Assembly: GCA_038324085.1 (NCBI GenBank)
Contig: JBBQHP010000011.1
Location: forward strand, 1 to 64,000
DNA length: 64,000 nt
Direction: 5' to 3'
Origin: Ga0077523 sp038324085
Lineage (GTDB): Bacteria > Pseudomonadota > Gammaproteobacteria > Burkholderiales > Ga0077523
Notes under the pieces: model-generated
What the model saw: the letters and a program-made list of their open reading frames with translations, nothing else
Databases searched by the model: none
Told to the model about the DNA's origin: nothing
Program-made: the position numbers and the translations under genes
Part shown: positions 26,197 to 37,939 of the stretch, piece by piece
How the letters are laid out: every line of letters starts with the position of its first letter
Position numbering within the stretch: position 1 is the stretch's first letter

Positions 26197-26957
26197 CCCG
26201 GCAGTGCGCTGGCAACGTCGTCCAGCGTCTGTCCAAAGGTCTCGATCGCTTCGAGCGTCTGCTTCATCGCATCGAGCGATCCGCCCGAGGAGATAGCCGG
26301 GATTTCGAGCGGTACTCCGGCGATTTCGAGAAAGGGCTTGGCGATGTCGAGCAGGACCATCACCGGCTCGAGCGAAGTCATCGCCCCGTCCATCGCGAGC
26401 TGGGCGTTCTCCTGCGCGCATTCGAGCTGCTGGGCGAGCGCGTCGTTTCCCGCTTCCTGCGCGGTAATGAGGTCAAGCCCGATGCCGTCGAGCACCGCAA
26501 TCGCGCTCTTTAGCAATTGCGCGGTACAGCGCAGCATTTTCGCCAGCATCTGCAGCAGCGACTTGACGAAGGGGATCATCGTCAGCGGCGGCACGGTCAC
26601 CATCTCGACGCAGGGCATCACGTCTTCGGCGGCATCGACAATCTTGCCGACTGCGGTCACCAGCTTGACCGGATTGGTGGCATCCTTGAGCACGTTGATG
26701 ACCGTGCCGATCAACTTCAGGATCTTGAGCAGGCATTCCATGCTCGCCATGATCGGCGCCATCTGCAGCGCGAGGTTGAAGTTCATCGCGCAATCGGTGG
26801 GGATGCCCTTGGTCAGATCGGGGATCGGCTTGATCGAGCCGCCATTGGGCAGCTTGAGTTCGGTCTTGCCCGGCTTGGGCAGCCGCAGATCGAGACACTT
26901 GGGCGGCTGGATCGCGGAGCGGAGGTCCTCGGACAGGGTGATGTCGATGGTCGGCAT
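26193..26957 (-). CDS. Unrecognised eCIS protein in the spike-tip position
   Basis: 254 residues of no family I recognise. After a proline/glycine-rich N-terminal third (KPGKTELKLPNGGS), the rest is strongly helical and hydrophobic, with a methionine-rich NLALQMAPIMASMECLL and several conserved-looking cysteines. It sits between the gpV-like spike and gp25, where other eCIS loci put the PAAR spike tip, yet it shows no PAAR fold signature. It may be a tip, a chaperone or a cargo adaptor. Start is ATG with GAGGA seven bases upstream. The stop overlaps the gp25 start, so it is an integral part of the operon. Confidence 0.7.
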   Translation of the reverse strand: MPTIDITLSEDLRSAIQPPKCLDLRLPKPGKTELKLPNGGSIKPIPDLTKGIPTDCAMNFNLALQMAPIMASMECLLKILKLIGTVINVLKDATNPVKLVTAVGKIVDAAEDVMPCVEMVTVPPLTMIPFVKSLLQMLAKMLRCTAQLLKSAIAVLDGIGLDLITAQEAGNDALAQQLECAQENAQLAMDGAMTSLEPVMVLLDIAKPFLEIAGVPLEIPAISSGGSLDAMKQTLEAIETFGQTLDDVASALPG

Positions 26958-26966
26958 GACGTGTCC

Positions 26967-27488
26967 TCAGATCGGGTTGCTGTTAGGGGTGATGGTGCGC
27001 TGCCAGCCTTTGCCGCGCAGCATGATGGCGTTCGCCTCGATGACGAGCGTGCCCTTGGCGCGCACCAGCATGTAGCCGTTGGTCATCGCCACCATGCTGC
27101 CGTGCGCGTCCTCGACGACAAGCGCGCCCTTGTCGCCGTTGGTCTCGGTGGAATCGAGGAAGCGGATGGTGTGGCCGTTCTTCGAACGCAGCATGCGTTC
27201 GCGCGGATCGCGCGACGGCGCCGCCGACACGCCGTTCCACATCGCGCCGAGCGCGATCGGCTTGCTGAAATCGCCATGGAGGAAGCCGACAACCAGCTCG
27301 TCGCCGATCTCGGGCATCCAGAACAACCCGCGATCGCCGCCGGCGTGCGGCTGCGCGACCGAAACCCATTCGGTCTGCATCGAGGCGTCGAGCCAGGGGA
27401 AGGTCAGCCTGACGCGGCCCTGGCCAAGCGGATCGCGATTGTCGATCACGATGGCGATGGCGAGCGAAGGCATATTGCCTGGGGTCAT
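26967..27488 (-). CDS. Spike base protein, gpV/gp5 OB-fold type (C-terminal half of Afp8)
   Basis: 173 residues. The segments IVIDNRDPLGQGRVRLTFPW, GLFWMPEIGDELVVGFLHGD and KPIALGAMWNG are the OB-fold of baseplate assembly protein V and the gp5-like part of VgrG. The C-terminal part has beta repeats expected of the triangular spike. It follows the gpD-like gene with an ATGA overlap, so the VgrG-type spike is split over two coupled genes, as in P2-like tails, instead of being fused as in Afp8. Confidence 0.88.
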   Translation of the reverse strand: MTPGNMPSLAIAIVIDNRDPLGQGRVRLTFPWLDASMQTEWVSVAQPHAGGDRGLFWMPEIGDELVVGFLHGDFSKPIALGAMWNGVSAAPSRDPRERMLRSKNGHTIRFLDSTETNGDKGALVVEDAHGSMVAMTNGYMLVRAKGTLVIEANAIMLRGKGWQRTITPNSNPI

Positions 27489-28699
27489 CGCGGCTTCCCC
27501 TGATAGTCTTCCATCCGGCATTCGAAGCGGGTCGTGTAACCGCTGTCGCCGATGGTGTGGGTGGTCTTGGTGACGAGGTAGTCGCCCGACAGCCGCGCGC
27601 CGAGATTGCCGATGCGGATGCGGGTGCCGGCGCGCAGCTCGGGCAGGCCCACGGTCGAGCCGCTGGCGCGCACCATCCGCGCCGAATTGTCGCGCATCAG
27701 CGCCAGCGCGCGGCGGCGGGCATCCGCTTTGGAGAAGACCGGCAGATCGACGACTTGCTCTTCCTTGGGATCGCACTGGGTGACCATCTCACCGAACTTG
27801 GCGTTGAGCTTGCGTAGCTCGGGATCGTCATGCGCGACCTTCTCTTCGATCGGCTTCTGGCGAGTGCGGTCCCAGCCGCGCACGGTGACTGACTTGAACT
27901 GGCCGGCGGTGGTCAGCGTCGGCGTGAAATCGACCAGCGCGCGTCCCCAGTCGAGCTGGTAGTTGACCGGCAGTCGCGCCTCGCTCGCCCGGCCGAATTC
28001 AAGCCGCTCGTCCCGATCCTTGCCGACCAGGCTCAGCTCGTAGCCGTGCTGGCGGGCGAAATTGAGCAGGAAGTCGATGTCGAATTGCGAGGTCTGGGTG
28101 AGATAGGGTATCTGCTGCTCGCCGTTTTCGGTGCCGGGAACGACCTTGATCGGCACCGGAAAGCGCCTCTTGCCGCCATCGGCCAGCGCTGCGATGTTGC
28201 GCGCGATCTGGCTCGGGGTCTTGTTCTCCCACGCAGTGGTGTACTTCTTGTTGCGCAGCTTGTGGAACACGTTGAGCCCGCGCACGGTCAGCGTCGGCGC
28301 GCCCGAATTGGGAAAGCGGCTCTCCATCGTGGTGAAGTTGGCCTGCATCATCTCGACCGTCGCGCCGAGGTATCCCATCTGCACGATGACGCGCTTGCTG
28401 CAGGGCTCGAACAGCCGGTACAGCGCCTTGTCGGGCGCCGACGAGGTGAGGTCCGCCGCCTCTTCCGAACCGATATATTTGAAGCGCCGCTTGTCGGCGT
28501 CCCAGTTGTTGACGGTGAGCTCGAACTGATCGAGCTCGGTAAGGCTGTCGCGGTAGGTCAGCTCGCTGATATCGCGCAGCACGTCGTCGGGCAGGCCGGC
28601 ACCCGCGATCTTCACCTTGAAGGTCGGGATGTGGAACAGCAGCGGATCGCTCTTCTGCCGCTCGCTGACCACCGGGGTCGGAGAAAGCGCCACGCTCAT
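27485..28699 (-). CDS. Tail hub protein, gpD/gp27-like (N-terminal half of Afp8)
   Basis: 404 residues resembling phage late-control protein D: an N-terminal FKVKIAGAGLPDDVLRDI, YRDSLTELDQFELTVNNWD, KTPSQIARNIAALA, the QTSQFDIDFLLNFARQHGYE motif, and GTRIRIGNLGARLSGDYLV near the C-terminus. The hub adapts the six-fold baseplate to the spike and tube. ATG start overlapping the LysM gene stop; the gpV-like gene overlaps its end. Both overlaps support co-translation of hub and spike. Confidence 0.88.
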   Translation of the reverse strand: MSVALSPTPVVSERQKSDPLLFHIPTFKVKIAGAGLPDDVLRDISELTYRDSLTELDQFELTVNNWDADKRRFKYIGSEEAADLTSSAPDKALYRLFEPCSKRVIVQMGYLGATVEMMQANFTTMESRFPNSGAPTLTVRGLNVFHKLRNKKYTTAWENKTPSQIARNIAALADGGKRRFPVPIKVVPGTENGEQQIPYLTQTSQFDIDFLLNFARQHGYELSLVGKDRDERLEFGRASEARLPVNYQLDWGRALVDFTPTLTTAGQFKSVTVRGWDRTRQKPIEEKVAHDDPELRKLNAKFGEMVTQCDPKEEQVVDLPVFSKADARRRALALMRDNSARMVRASGSTVGLPELRAGTRIRIGNLGARLSGDYLVTKTTHTIGDSGYTTRFECRMEDYQGKPR

Positions 28700-29415
28700 G
28701 CCGCGCCGCTCCCGATGGGAATGCGCGGAATGCGCAGCCGCCGCCCCGGCGTCAGCCTGCGCGGATCCTCGATGGCGTTGTCGAGCGCGATCCGCCGCCA
28801 CTCGCCCGATTGCAGGTAATAGTCATGCGCCAGGCGGTGCAGCGCCTCGCCCTCGGCGAGGACATGGCCATGCGTGCGATCGGGCGAGGAGGGATTGAGC
28901 CGCTTGAGCTGCTCGTTGAGCGGCAGATATTCGCGGATCGTCAGGTTGAGCTTGGCGCGCAGCGGAAGTCCCGAGCGGCTCCAGAAGGTGAAGCTCTGCC
29001 GGAAGCTGGTGATGACGCCCTTGAACTCCGAACGCTGCTGGCCGCTCTGGTTCTTCGGTAGTTTCGAGCCCGGAAAGCCGCTGCCCCATTTGAAGATGAC
29101 CGGCGGCGGCGCATGGCCGGATGGCTCGATCAGCGCCGCCGCCATGACTTGGTCGGTCAGGGTGGTGACCGCCTCGGCCTGCACGCCGGTGCCCTTGTCC
29201 GACGTGTCGAAAAACAGCTCGACAGTGAGCACTTCGGCTCCGCCGCGGACGAATTGCTGGAGCGGCGCGATCAGGCCGGGGATGTTGATCTCGGCATATT
29301 GTGCCTGCTTCTCGAACTGCAGCTCGCTGGGGTTGTACTGCACCGGAATCTCTTCCGCGCCGCCCTTCGACCACAGGATCTTGAGGCTCGCCTGTCCGGG
29401 CTTAGGCGCGGCCAT
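28696..29415 (-). CDS. LysM-containing tube/baseplate collar protein (Afp7-like)
   Basis: 239 residues. The N-terminal part has the VQYNPSELQFEKQAQYAEI pattern of contractile-injection-system tube-associated proteins, and ELFFDTSDKGT lies further on. The last 50 residues form a LysM-like module (AEGEALHRLAHDYYL with LTPGRRLRIP). Afp7 and T4 gp53 have this layout and link tube to wedge. The ATG start is two bases after the small upstream gene, and the stop overlaps the hub gene. Confidence 0.85.
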   Translation of the reverse strand: MAAPKPGQASLKILWSKGGAEEIPVQYNPSELQFEKQAQYAEINIPGLIAPLQQFVRGGAEVLTVELFFDTSDKGTGVQAEAVTTLTDQVMAAALIEPSGHAPPPVIFKWGSGFPGSKLPKNQSGQQRSEFKGVITSFRQSFTFWSRSGLPLRAKLNLTIREYLPLNEQLKRLNPSSPDRTHGHVLAEGEALHRLAHDYYLQSGEWRRIALDNAIEDPRRLTPGRRLRIPRIPIGSGAA

Positions 29416-29417
29416 GG

Positions 29418-29621
29418 TCAGTCCGCCCCCTGCCCGGAAATGCCGCGACGGCCGTCGTCGGCGACGCGCGTTTCCTCGGAGCGGCGGCGGGCGCGCTCAT
29501 CGCGCTCGTCGATCGCGGCGGTCACGGTGCGCACGATCGTCGCCAGCGTGCGCTGGTCGAGCAGCGCCTGGGCGTCGGTTAGACGCACTGTCGAAACCAG
29601 CTCGTTGATGATGATCTCCAT
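29418..29621 (-). CDS. Small eCIS protein, DUF5908-like
   Basis: 67 residues beginning MEIIINELVSTVRL, which resembles the MPxEIxELxI start of DUF5908, a tiny protein frequently encoded between tube and LysM genes of eCIS loci. A charged helical tail follows (DERDERARRRSEETR). Its function is unknown. The ATG has GGGAG about ten bases upstream and sits between the second tube gene (16 bp away) and the LysM gene (2 bp away). The family link is tentative because the gene is so short. Confidence 0.6.
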   Translation of the reverse strand: MEIIINELVSTVRLTDAQALLDQRTLATIVRTVTAAIDERDERARRRSEETRVADDGRRGISGQGAD

Positions 29622-29637
29622 GCCGGTGCGGCTCCCT

Positions 29638-30201
29638 TCAGAAGATGGCGTCGATGACGCCGGAAATGGCCTGGCCGAGCACGCCGCCGGAGCGGACGAG
29701 ACGCAGGCCCTCATGGGCGATCTCGATGGTTTCGATGGCGACCTGGCTTTGCGCGGCGTTGAGCCCCGGCCCCGCCCAGCGCAGCGGCAGCCCGCGCTTG
29801 AACGACCAGGTGAGACGCGGCTGGCGGGTCTCGTCGAGCAGCGTGATGATGCCGTCCTTGCGCACACCATGGCCATCGAGATAGGTCTCGTACCAGCTCC
29901 ACAGGTCCGAGCTGTCCATCGGGTCGCGCTTGGCCAGCAGCCCCCGCTTCATGACCAGGTTCGCCCATTTGACCCGGCCGGGAAACTTGAGCACCCCATC
30001 GTTGGTCCCGCCGGGGTGATAGTCCTCTACCTCCATCGTCATCTCGAGCCCGGCGATTTCCGAGAACGCAGCCATGGTGCGCAGCCCGGCGGTTGACAGC
30101 GCCACCGTGCCAAGGCCGACGCCATCGCTGTCCTTGCTGTCGAGCAGCGCCACCTGGAAGTTGTAGGCGAGCAGCGGATCGCGGCGCTGGTAGTCGGCCA
30201 T
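29638..30201 (-). CDS. Inner tube protein 2 (Afp1/Afp5-like)
   Basis: 187 residues of the phage tail tube/T4 gp19 family used by eCIS. Diagnostic pieces are YNFQVALL near the start, AFSEIAGLEMTMEVEDYHPGG, a KWANLVMKRG strand and a VAIETIEIAHEGL C-terminus. It is 40 residues longer than the other tube protein in the operon and probably forms the tube initiator ring next to the baseplate (inference from Afp, where a distinct tube protein caps the baseplate). It shares one base with the sheath stop (TGATG). Confidence 0.9.
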   Translation of the reverse strand: MADYQRRDPLLAYNFQVALLDSKDSDGVGLGTVALSTAGLRTMAAFSEIAGLEMTMEVEDYHPGGTNDGVLKFPGRVKWANLVMKRGLLAKRDPMDSSDLWSWYETYLDGHGVRKDGIITLLDETRQPRLTWSFKRGLPLRWAGPGLNAAQSQVAIETIEIAHEGLRLVRSGGVLGQAISGVIDAIF

Positions 30202-32168
30202 CAGCCTGCCCCCCCGACCATGGCGCCACGCAACGCGCCGTCCTCGACCAGCTCGAACTGGTTCGCCTGCCGCCCGACGCGCAGCACGATGAACTCGAAC
30301 GGCACCGAGGGGGCGATGGCGATGTCGACATGCAGCTCGCCGTTGGCCCGGCGCGTGGCGTCGTTGTTGACCTCGTCACAGCGCACCGCATAGGCCGCCG
30401 CCGCGACCCGCCCGGCGAGCGCACCGCGCCGCCAAAGCCGGTCGAGAAAGCTCGAGATGCCGGTCTGCAGCAAAAGCCGTGTGGCATCGTCGTTGGGCTC
30501 GAACACTGCCCATTGCGTCGCCGCGTCGAGCGCGTCGCGCAGCATGCACACCAGCCGCCGCACCGGCGCGAAGCGCCAGTCGGGATCGGACGACATGGTG
30601 CGTGCGCCCAGCGTGCGCAGCGGCCGCCCGTCGCGCGCGGTGATGACGTTGATCCCCTCGCTGTTGAGCAGCCCGTGCGTCGGCGGATCGACATGCAGGC
30701 TCGCCGCCTGCGCCCAGGCCACGCGTATATCGCCGGCGGCACGATGCACGCCCACGGCAATATCCATCGCCGCCCATTGACCGGCCATATGGCCCGACGG
30801 CGGTACGGGCCGCGTGCCCCCGCGCACCAGCGGATCGGGCACCGCCAGCCAGGGGTGGTAGAGCATGCCGAAAGCACTGTCGAAGCGGCAGCGCCAGCCG
30901 CGCACCGGCCCTGCGCCAAGCGCGCCCGAGCGCGCCGCCGTCCACGGCGGATCGATGATCGCGACGCGATCGCGCAGCCGCTCGCACTGGTCGATCATCG
31001 CCGCCTGCACGCGCTGGATTTGCGCGGCATCGAACACCGGCGGCAATTCGCCGGTCGGGATCGGCGCCGGGGCTGCGGGCGCATCGGCGACGATGCACGG
31101 CTCGCAGGGATCGACCGGCGACGGCACCGGTCGGTCATGTAGGACCAGGCGCGGCTGGATGTTGATGTCGGGGCAGGCAAGGATCGCGACATCGGGCGTC
31201 GCTTCGAGCGGATCAAGTCCGCAGGCGATGAAATCATCGGGCGCGAGGTGGATCAGCCCGTCGACCCCGCCGGCGAGCGGCAGGTCGCTGCCCGAGGGAT
31301 CGAGCAGCGGCACGCCGCCCCAACCCGGCGCGGTGCCGTCATCGATGGCGGCGAGTACCGGCGGCGGCGGGGCGGGATGATCGCTGCCGAGCGAGCTGTC
31401 GCGCAGAGGGCCGGCAAGGTAGGCCGGCAGCCGCAGGATATCGGACATGTGGCGCGGCGCGCCCGGCACCGCGCTCAGCGCTGTCTCGACCGACATCAGT
31501 CGCCCGCGTTCGCGAACCATCACGTCATGGTCGATGCGCTCGATGCGGAACGGCAGGCCGGGATCGATGCCCGCAAGCGGCGCTTCCCAGCCGGCGCGCT
31601 GCTCGGGATCGGGATGCGTCCAGAACAGCCTCGCATTGACCAGATCGACCGCGGCGACGATCCGCCACAGCACTAGCGCCCCTTGCGTGATCCGCACCAG
31701 TGCCAGCCGCTCCATCCCCTGCACGCTTGCCACCGGGCTCACGCGCAGATCGCCACCCGGGCGGGCGAGCGTCTCGGCGCGGCGCGAGGGCGTGACCCTC
31801 GCCACCAGCCCGTTGCCCCAGGTCCCGGCGCTGTTCGCGGTCAGCGTCAGCCCGAAGCGCCCGTCGGCAAGCCGGACGCGCGCGCGCGCCGCCGTTGCCT
31901 CGACCGCCGCCACCCGCAGGACGCGGCACATCGCCCCGCCGTTCTCGAAGAAGCCGCGCACCGCATAGGCGAGATAGCCCGCCCCAATATAGGCGCCGAA
32001 CAGGCTCTCGAACTGACGCATCGTGCGCACCGCCACCGGCACCCCGATCGGACCGCGCTCGGCGATGCCAATGAAGGCGGCGATGTCGGTGCGCGCCGGC
32101 GCGATCACGCGCGGGCCGGAATCGACTGGCTGGACGTAAATCCCAGGGGTGTCGGGGCGCGCCAGCAT
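30201..32168 (-). CDS. Contractile sheath protein 2
   Basis: 655 residues. The N-terminus TPGIYVQPVDSGPR, then IGIAERGPIGVPV, RGFFENGGAMCRVLRV, and a C-terminal block with WAVFEPNDDATRLLLQTGI and FEFIVLRVGRQANQFELVE identify a phage-type tail sheath of the eCIS class. It is longer than typical Afp sheath proteins, with extra sequence between the terminal blocks. I use ATG 32168; the GTG immediately before it (32171) is equally possible. Located between the two tube genes. eCIS loci often carry two or three sheath genes, with one specific to the baseplate end. Confidence 0.9.
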   Translation of the reverse strand: MLARPDTPGIYVQPVDSGPRVIAPARTDIAAFIGIAERGPIGVPVAVRTMRQFESLFGAYIGAGYLAYAVRGFFENGGAMCRVLRVAAVEATAARARVRLADGRFGLTLTANSAGTWGNGLVARVTPSRRAETLARPGGDLRVSPVASVQGMERLALVRITQGALVLWRIVAAVDLVNARLFWTHPDPEQRAGWEAPLAGIDPGLPFRIERIDHDVMVRERGRLMSVETALSAVPGAPRHMSDILRLPAYLAGPLRDSSLGSDHPAPPPPVLAAIDDGTAPGWGGVPLLDPSGSDLPLAGGVDGLIHLAPDDFIACGLDPLEATPDVAILACPDINIQPRLVLHDRPVPSPVDPCEPCIVADAPAAPAPIPTGELPPVFDAAQIQRVQAAMIDQCERLRDRVAIIDPPWTAARSGALGAGPVRGWRCRFDSAFGMLYHPWLAVPDPLVRGGTRPVPPSGHMAGQWAAMDIAVGVHRAAGDIRVAWAQAASLHVDPPTHGLLNSEGINVITARDGRPLRTLGARTMSSDPDWRFAPVRRLVCMLRDALDAATQWAVFEPNDDATRLLLQTGISSFLDRLWRRGALAGRVAAAAYAVRCDEVNNDATRRANGELHVDIAIAPSVPFEFIVLRVGRQANQFELVEDGALRGAMVGGAG

Positions 32169-32173
32169 CACCG

Positions 32174-32617
32174 CTACACCAGCTTGATTTCCAGGCCTTC
32201 ATGGACGAGCTCGACGCTCTCCATTGAAACCTCGTTGTTGTGCGCGTTGAACGACGGGCCCTCGATCTTGTTGGGCCAGGCCTTGATGAATTCCCAGCGG
32301 ATGACGTCGGTGCGGCCCTCGTCCATCAGCACGATCGCGCCGTCGCGGCGATCGTTGGTGCCAACCGCGATCTTGCCGTACCAGTCCCACAGCTCGCGGT
32401 TCTTGGTGTAGCCGCGCTTGAGCGTGATGTGGTTGAACTTGCGCAGCCCGATCAGCTTGCGCACCCAGTTCACCTTCTCGTCGCCTTCGCGGTAATCGAC
32501 CGAGTCACCCTCGGCGACGAGGCCGCTGACCTCGGAGAAGGAGGCCACGGTCAGCGCCCCCACCTCGAGGCGGAAGTTAAAACTGCGATAGGGGTCCTTG
32601 CGGGGTTCGAGCGCCAT
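32174..32617 (-). CDS. Inner tube protein 1, probable major tube subunit
   Basis: 147 residues, the normal length of eCIS tube subunits. YRSFNFRLEVGALTVASFSE, DYREGDEKVNWVRKLIGL, ITLKRGYTKNRELWDWY and VELVHEGLEI match the tail-tube family throughout. The ribosome binding site AAGGAG seven bases before the ATG is the best in the operon. That fits high expression of the protein that lines the whole tube. Lies 36 bp after the giant sheath gene. Confidence 0.94.
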   Translation of the reverse strand: MALEPRKDPYRSFNFRLEVGALTVASFSEVSGLVAEGDSVDYREGDEKVNWVRKLIGLRKFNHITLKRGYTKNRELWDWYGKIAVGTNDRRDGAIVLMDEGRTDVIRWEFIKAWPNKIEGPSFNAHNNEVSMESVELVHEGLEIKLV

Positions 32618-32653
32618 GTCTCAGCTCCTTGTCGCTTGCCTGGGGGGTTCCGT

Positions 32654-35833
<3,180 letters not shown>

Positions 35834-35878
35834 TGCACTTCTCCTCGCGATCGGAGTTTGGGTTGAGCAGCGTGTCGG

Positions 35879-37030
35879 TCATGGGAAGACGAAGTCCTCG
35901 ATCTGCTCGCTCGCGGCCCATGCCGGGGTGACGATCCGGGTGAGCGGGCTCGGCTGAGACGCATGGCTGGCGCGGATGGCGAGCGCGGCGATCCGGTGGA
36001 TCGGCGGCAGGCGGAAGGCGCCCCCCGCTGCGCTCTGTACGGTGTAGATGGTGGTCGCTTGATACTCGACAGGCCCGCCCCCGCTGATCTCGATGGCGTT
36101 GGTCCCCGGGCCGATGCCGGCCAGCCCGGCCGTCCACAGCGTGGCATCGCCGGCGCGCGCCGCGCGTGTCACGGCGTTGTTCGCACCGCCCGGTCCGGGC
36201 ACCGCGCGCGCTGCGAGGCAGCGCTCGGCATGGTCGCGCCGCAGCGGCAGGTCGAGCGTGAAGTCGGCGGGCTGATCGGCGCTCGACCCGGTATCGATAC
36301 TGGTGATGCCGACATATTCGACCCGGCCGGGATCGCCGTAGTCGAGCGCAAGGATCTGCGGCGCGGCGATTGCCTGCCGGTCGGACAGCCGCACCACCGT
36401 ATCGCCAGCGAGCGCCGGGCGCGCCAGCGTCTTGACCTGCGCGGCGGGCGCGAGGTTGCGGCGCCGCATCTGCGCGCCGGCCGGTCGATCGCGGTAGAGC
36501 CCGGCGAACAGCGGCATGGCGTTGGGTGGCTGGGGAGGACCGGGCGGATGCTGCTGTACCGCCCAGACGCCTGTGATCGTCACCGTTGCGCCAACCAGCG
36601 GTCCGGCGGCGCGCGAGGCGACCCTGCCGGCGATCGCCACCGGGGTTCGATGGAGCGCGACATCGCCGAGATCGGGTGCGGCGAAGGCATCGGGATAGCC
36701 CGGCTGCGACCCGAGCGCGCGACGCAGTGCCAGCGGCAGGAAGCCTGTCGCCGTCACCGACAGATCGACCTCGGCAAGCGCGACGGTCGGCGCGTAGAAC
36801 AGTTGCCCCGGCCTGCCGACCACACCGACCCGTCCGCCGCCCGAGGCGCGCGGCAGCGCGCCGGCCAGCCCGGTCGCCAGCGTCAGGGCTTGTTCGGGCG
36901 GAGTCTGGGTGACTTCATCGATCAGCCGTGCCATGATCAACGCTTGGCTGCGCAGCGCGATCGCCGGTTGCGGATCGTCCGGAGCGAAATTCCAGGCCTC
37001 ACCGGCGGAAAGGACAGTGCGCACCGTCAC
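35879..37030 (-). CDS. Unassigned eCIS protein sharing modules with the giant sheath
   Basis: 383 residues, no family recognised with confidence. The centre contains a carboxypeptidase-regulatory-like strand pair (VAIAGRVASRAAGPLVGATV). The second half carries the same module found in the sheath insert: LAGDTVVRLSDRQAIAAPQ, followed by VEYVGITSI and FTLDLPLRRDHAERC. It may decorate the sheath or form a cap or collar. GTG start overlapping the stop of the DUF4255 gene (GTGA), 45 bp before the sheath gene. Confidence 0.65.
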   Translation of the reverse strand: MTVRTVLSAGEAWNFAPDDPQPAIALRSQALIMARLIDEVTQTPPEQALTLATGLAGALPRASGGGRVGVVGRPGQLFYAPTVALAEVDLSVTATGFLPLALRRALGSQPGYPDAFAAPDLGDVALHRTPVAIAGRVASRAAGPLVGATVTITGVWAVQQHPPGPPQPPNAMPLFAGLYRDRPAGAQMRRRNLAPAAQVKTLARPALAGDTVVRLSDRQAIAAPQILALDYGDPGRVEYVGITSIDTGSSADQPADFTLDLPLRRDHAERCLAARAVPGPGGANNAVTRAARAGDATLWTAGLAGIGPGTNAIEISGGGPVEYQATTIYTVQSAAGGAFRLPPIHRIAALAIRASHASQPSPLTRIVTPAWAASEQIEDFVFP

Positions 37031-37647
37031 GACGTCGTCACCAGGCTAGCGGTGCCGTATTCGGGCAGCGCGATCGTCACCGGCGAGCCGATCAGATCGG
37101 GTTGCGTGCCGTAGATCGAGACGATCCCGACCTCGTAGCCGAGCGAGAGCTGGAAGCCCGAATCGAGCGAATCCCACAGCCGCGCGATGGCCTCGAGCTC
37201 GGGATCTTCAAGCCGCACCGCCAACTCGACATTGGTGCCGGCGAAATCGCCCGCGAGCATCACGCCTGACACCAGCGGTCGCTCGTTGAGCGTCTGCAGC
37301 ACCGCGCCGAGGATGTGATGGCGCGTCTCGATTGGCGCGCCCGCGCCATCGGCGCCAATCACCGGCGAGATCAAATACTTGAGCCGCACCGGCAGTGGCG
37401 TGCGGCGGGTGAGATCGGGAGCGATGCGTTGGGGCGGGGCGTTGAGCCGCTGCTCGTCGCGGATGATGCGATAGAGCCACAGCGAAATCCCGCTTTCTCC
37501 CGCCGCCTTCATTTCATCGGGATTGGCGAGCGAGACCACCGAGGCCCCCGCGCCCGTGAACAGCACACTCAGCACCGGATCGGCCGCCATCGCGTCCTGC
37601 AGCAGTGTCCGGAAGGTTTCGCTGGCGGCGCGGATCGCGGTGCTCAT
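37027..37647 (-). CDS. DUF4255 tube-terminator protein (Afp16/Pvc16-like)
   Basis: 206 residues. The N-terminal region (LLQDAMAADPVLSVLF, ISLWLYRIIRDEQRLNAPP, PLPVRLKYLISPV) and the following ETRHHILGAVLQTLNERPLV are characteristic of DUF4255, the Pvc16/Afp16 family that caps the tube and sheath and fixes particle length. In Afp this gene is at the 3' end; here it is second in the operon. The ATG lies 12 bp after the first gene, and its end is coupled to the next. Confidence 0.9.
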   Translation of the reverse strand: MSTAIRAASETFRTLLQDAMAADPVLSVLFTGAGASVVSLANPDEMKAAGESGISLWLYRIIRDEQRLNAPPQRIAPDLTRRTPLPVRLKYLISPVIGADGAGAPIETRHHILGAVLQTLNERPLVSGVMLAGDFAGTNVELAVRLEDPELEAIARLWDSLDSGFQLSLGYEVGIVSIYGTQPDLIGSPVTIALPEYGTASLVTTS

Positions 37648-37659
37648 CGCTCAGCCCGC

Positions 37660-37893
37660 TCACGGCGCGGCCCGCCATATCTCGGTCCCATCGGGGAGGA
37701 TGAAATTTTCGACGCGGACTTCGCGGGCGAGAACGGCGAGGGCGCGCGCAACCTGGCTCGACGTGGGTCGGGGTGCAATTCCCGGCAACCAGCTGTCGGT
37801 GATCCCGCGCAACGTGTCCGCCGCGTGGGGGTGCGCAACCAGATAGGCTCGTAAGGCCTCGACGAGAATCGGTACCGCTGGATCATCGCTCAC
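37660..37893 (-). CDS. Small protein, first gene of the eCIS operon
   Basis: 77 residues, SDDPAVPILVEALRAYLVAH at the start and VRVENFILPDGTEIW near the end, no family recognised. The GTG start at 37893 has GAGGG upstream and lies only about 20 nt after the transcription start predicted from the sigma-54 promoter. The composition and spacing to the DUF4255 gene argue that it is real, not a leader artefact. As the promoter-proximal gene it could be a small regulator or structural accessory; nothing in the sequence decides this. Confidence 0.65.
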   Translation of the reverse strand: MSDDPAVPILVEALRAYLVAHPHAADTLRGITDSWLPGIAPRPTSSQVARALAVLAREVRVENFILPDGTEIWRAAP

Positions 37894-37923
37894 TTCGCCC
37901 TCAAGGAAAGCCGCGAGTAGCTT

Positions 37924-37939
37924 CGCAACGCGCGTGCCA
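37924..37939 (-). promoter_or_regulatory. Sigma-54 promoter of the eCIS operon
   Basis: The minus strand reads TGGCACGCGCGTTGCG. It has the -24 element TGGCACG and -12 element TTGC, with exactly ten bases between GG and GC, as required for RpoN. It points into the operon; the predicted start site is near 37913 and the GTG of the first gene is at 37893. A sigma-54 activator gene lies at the other end of the cluster. Confidence 0.87.
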
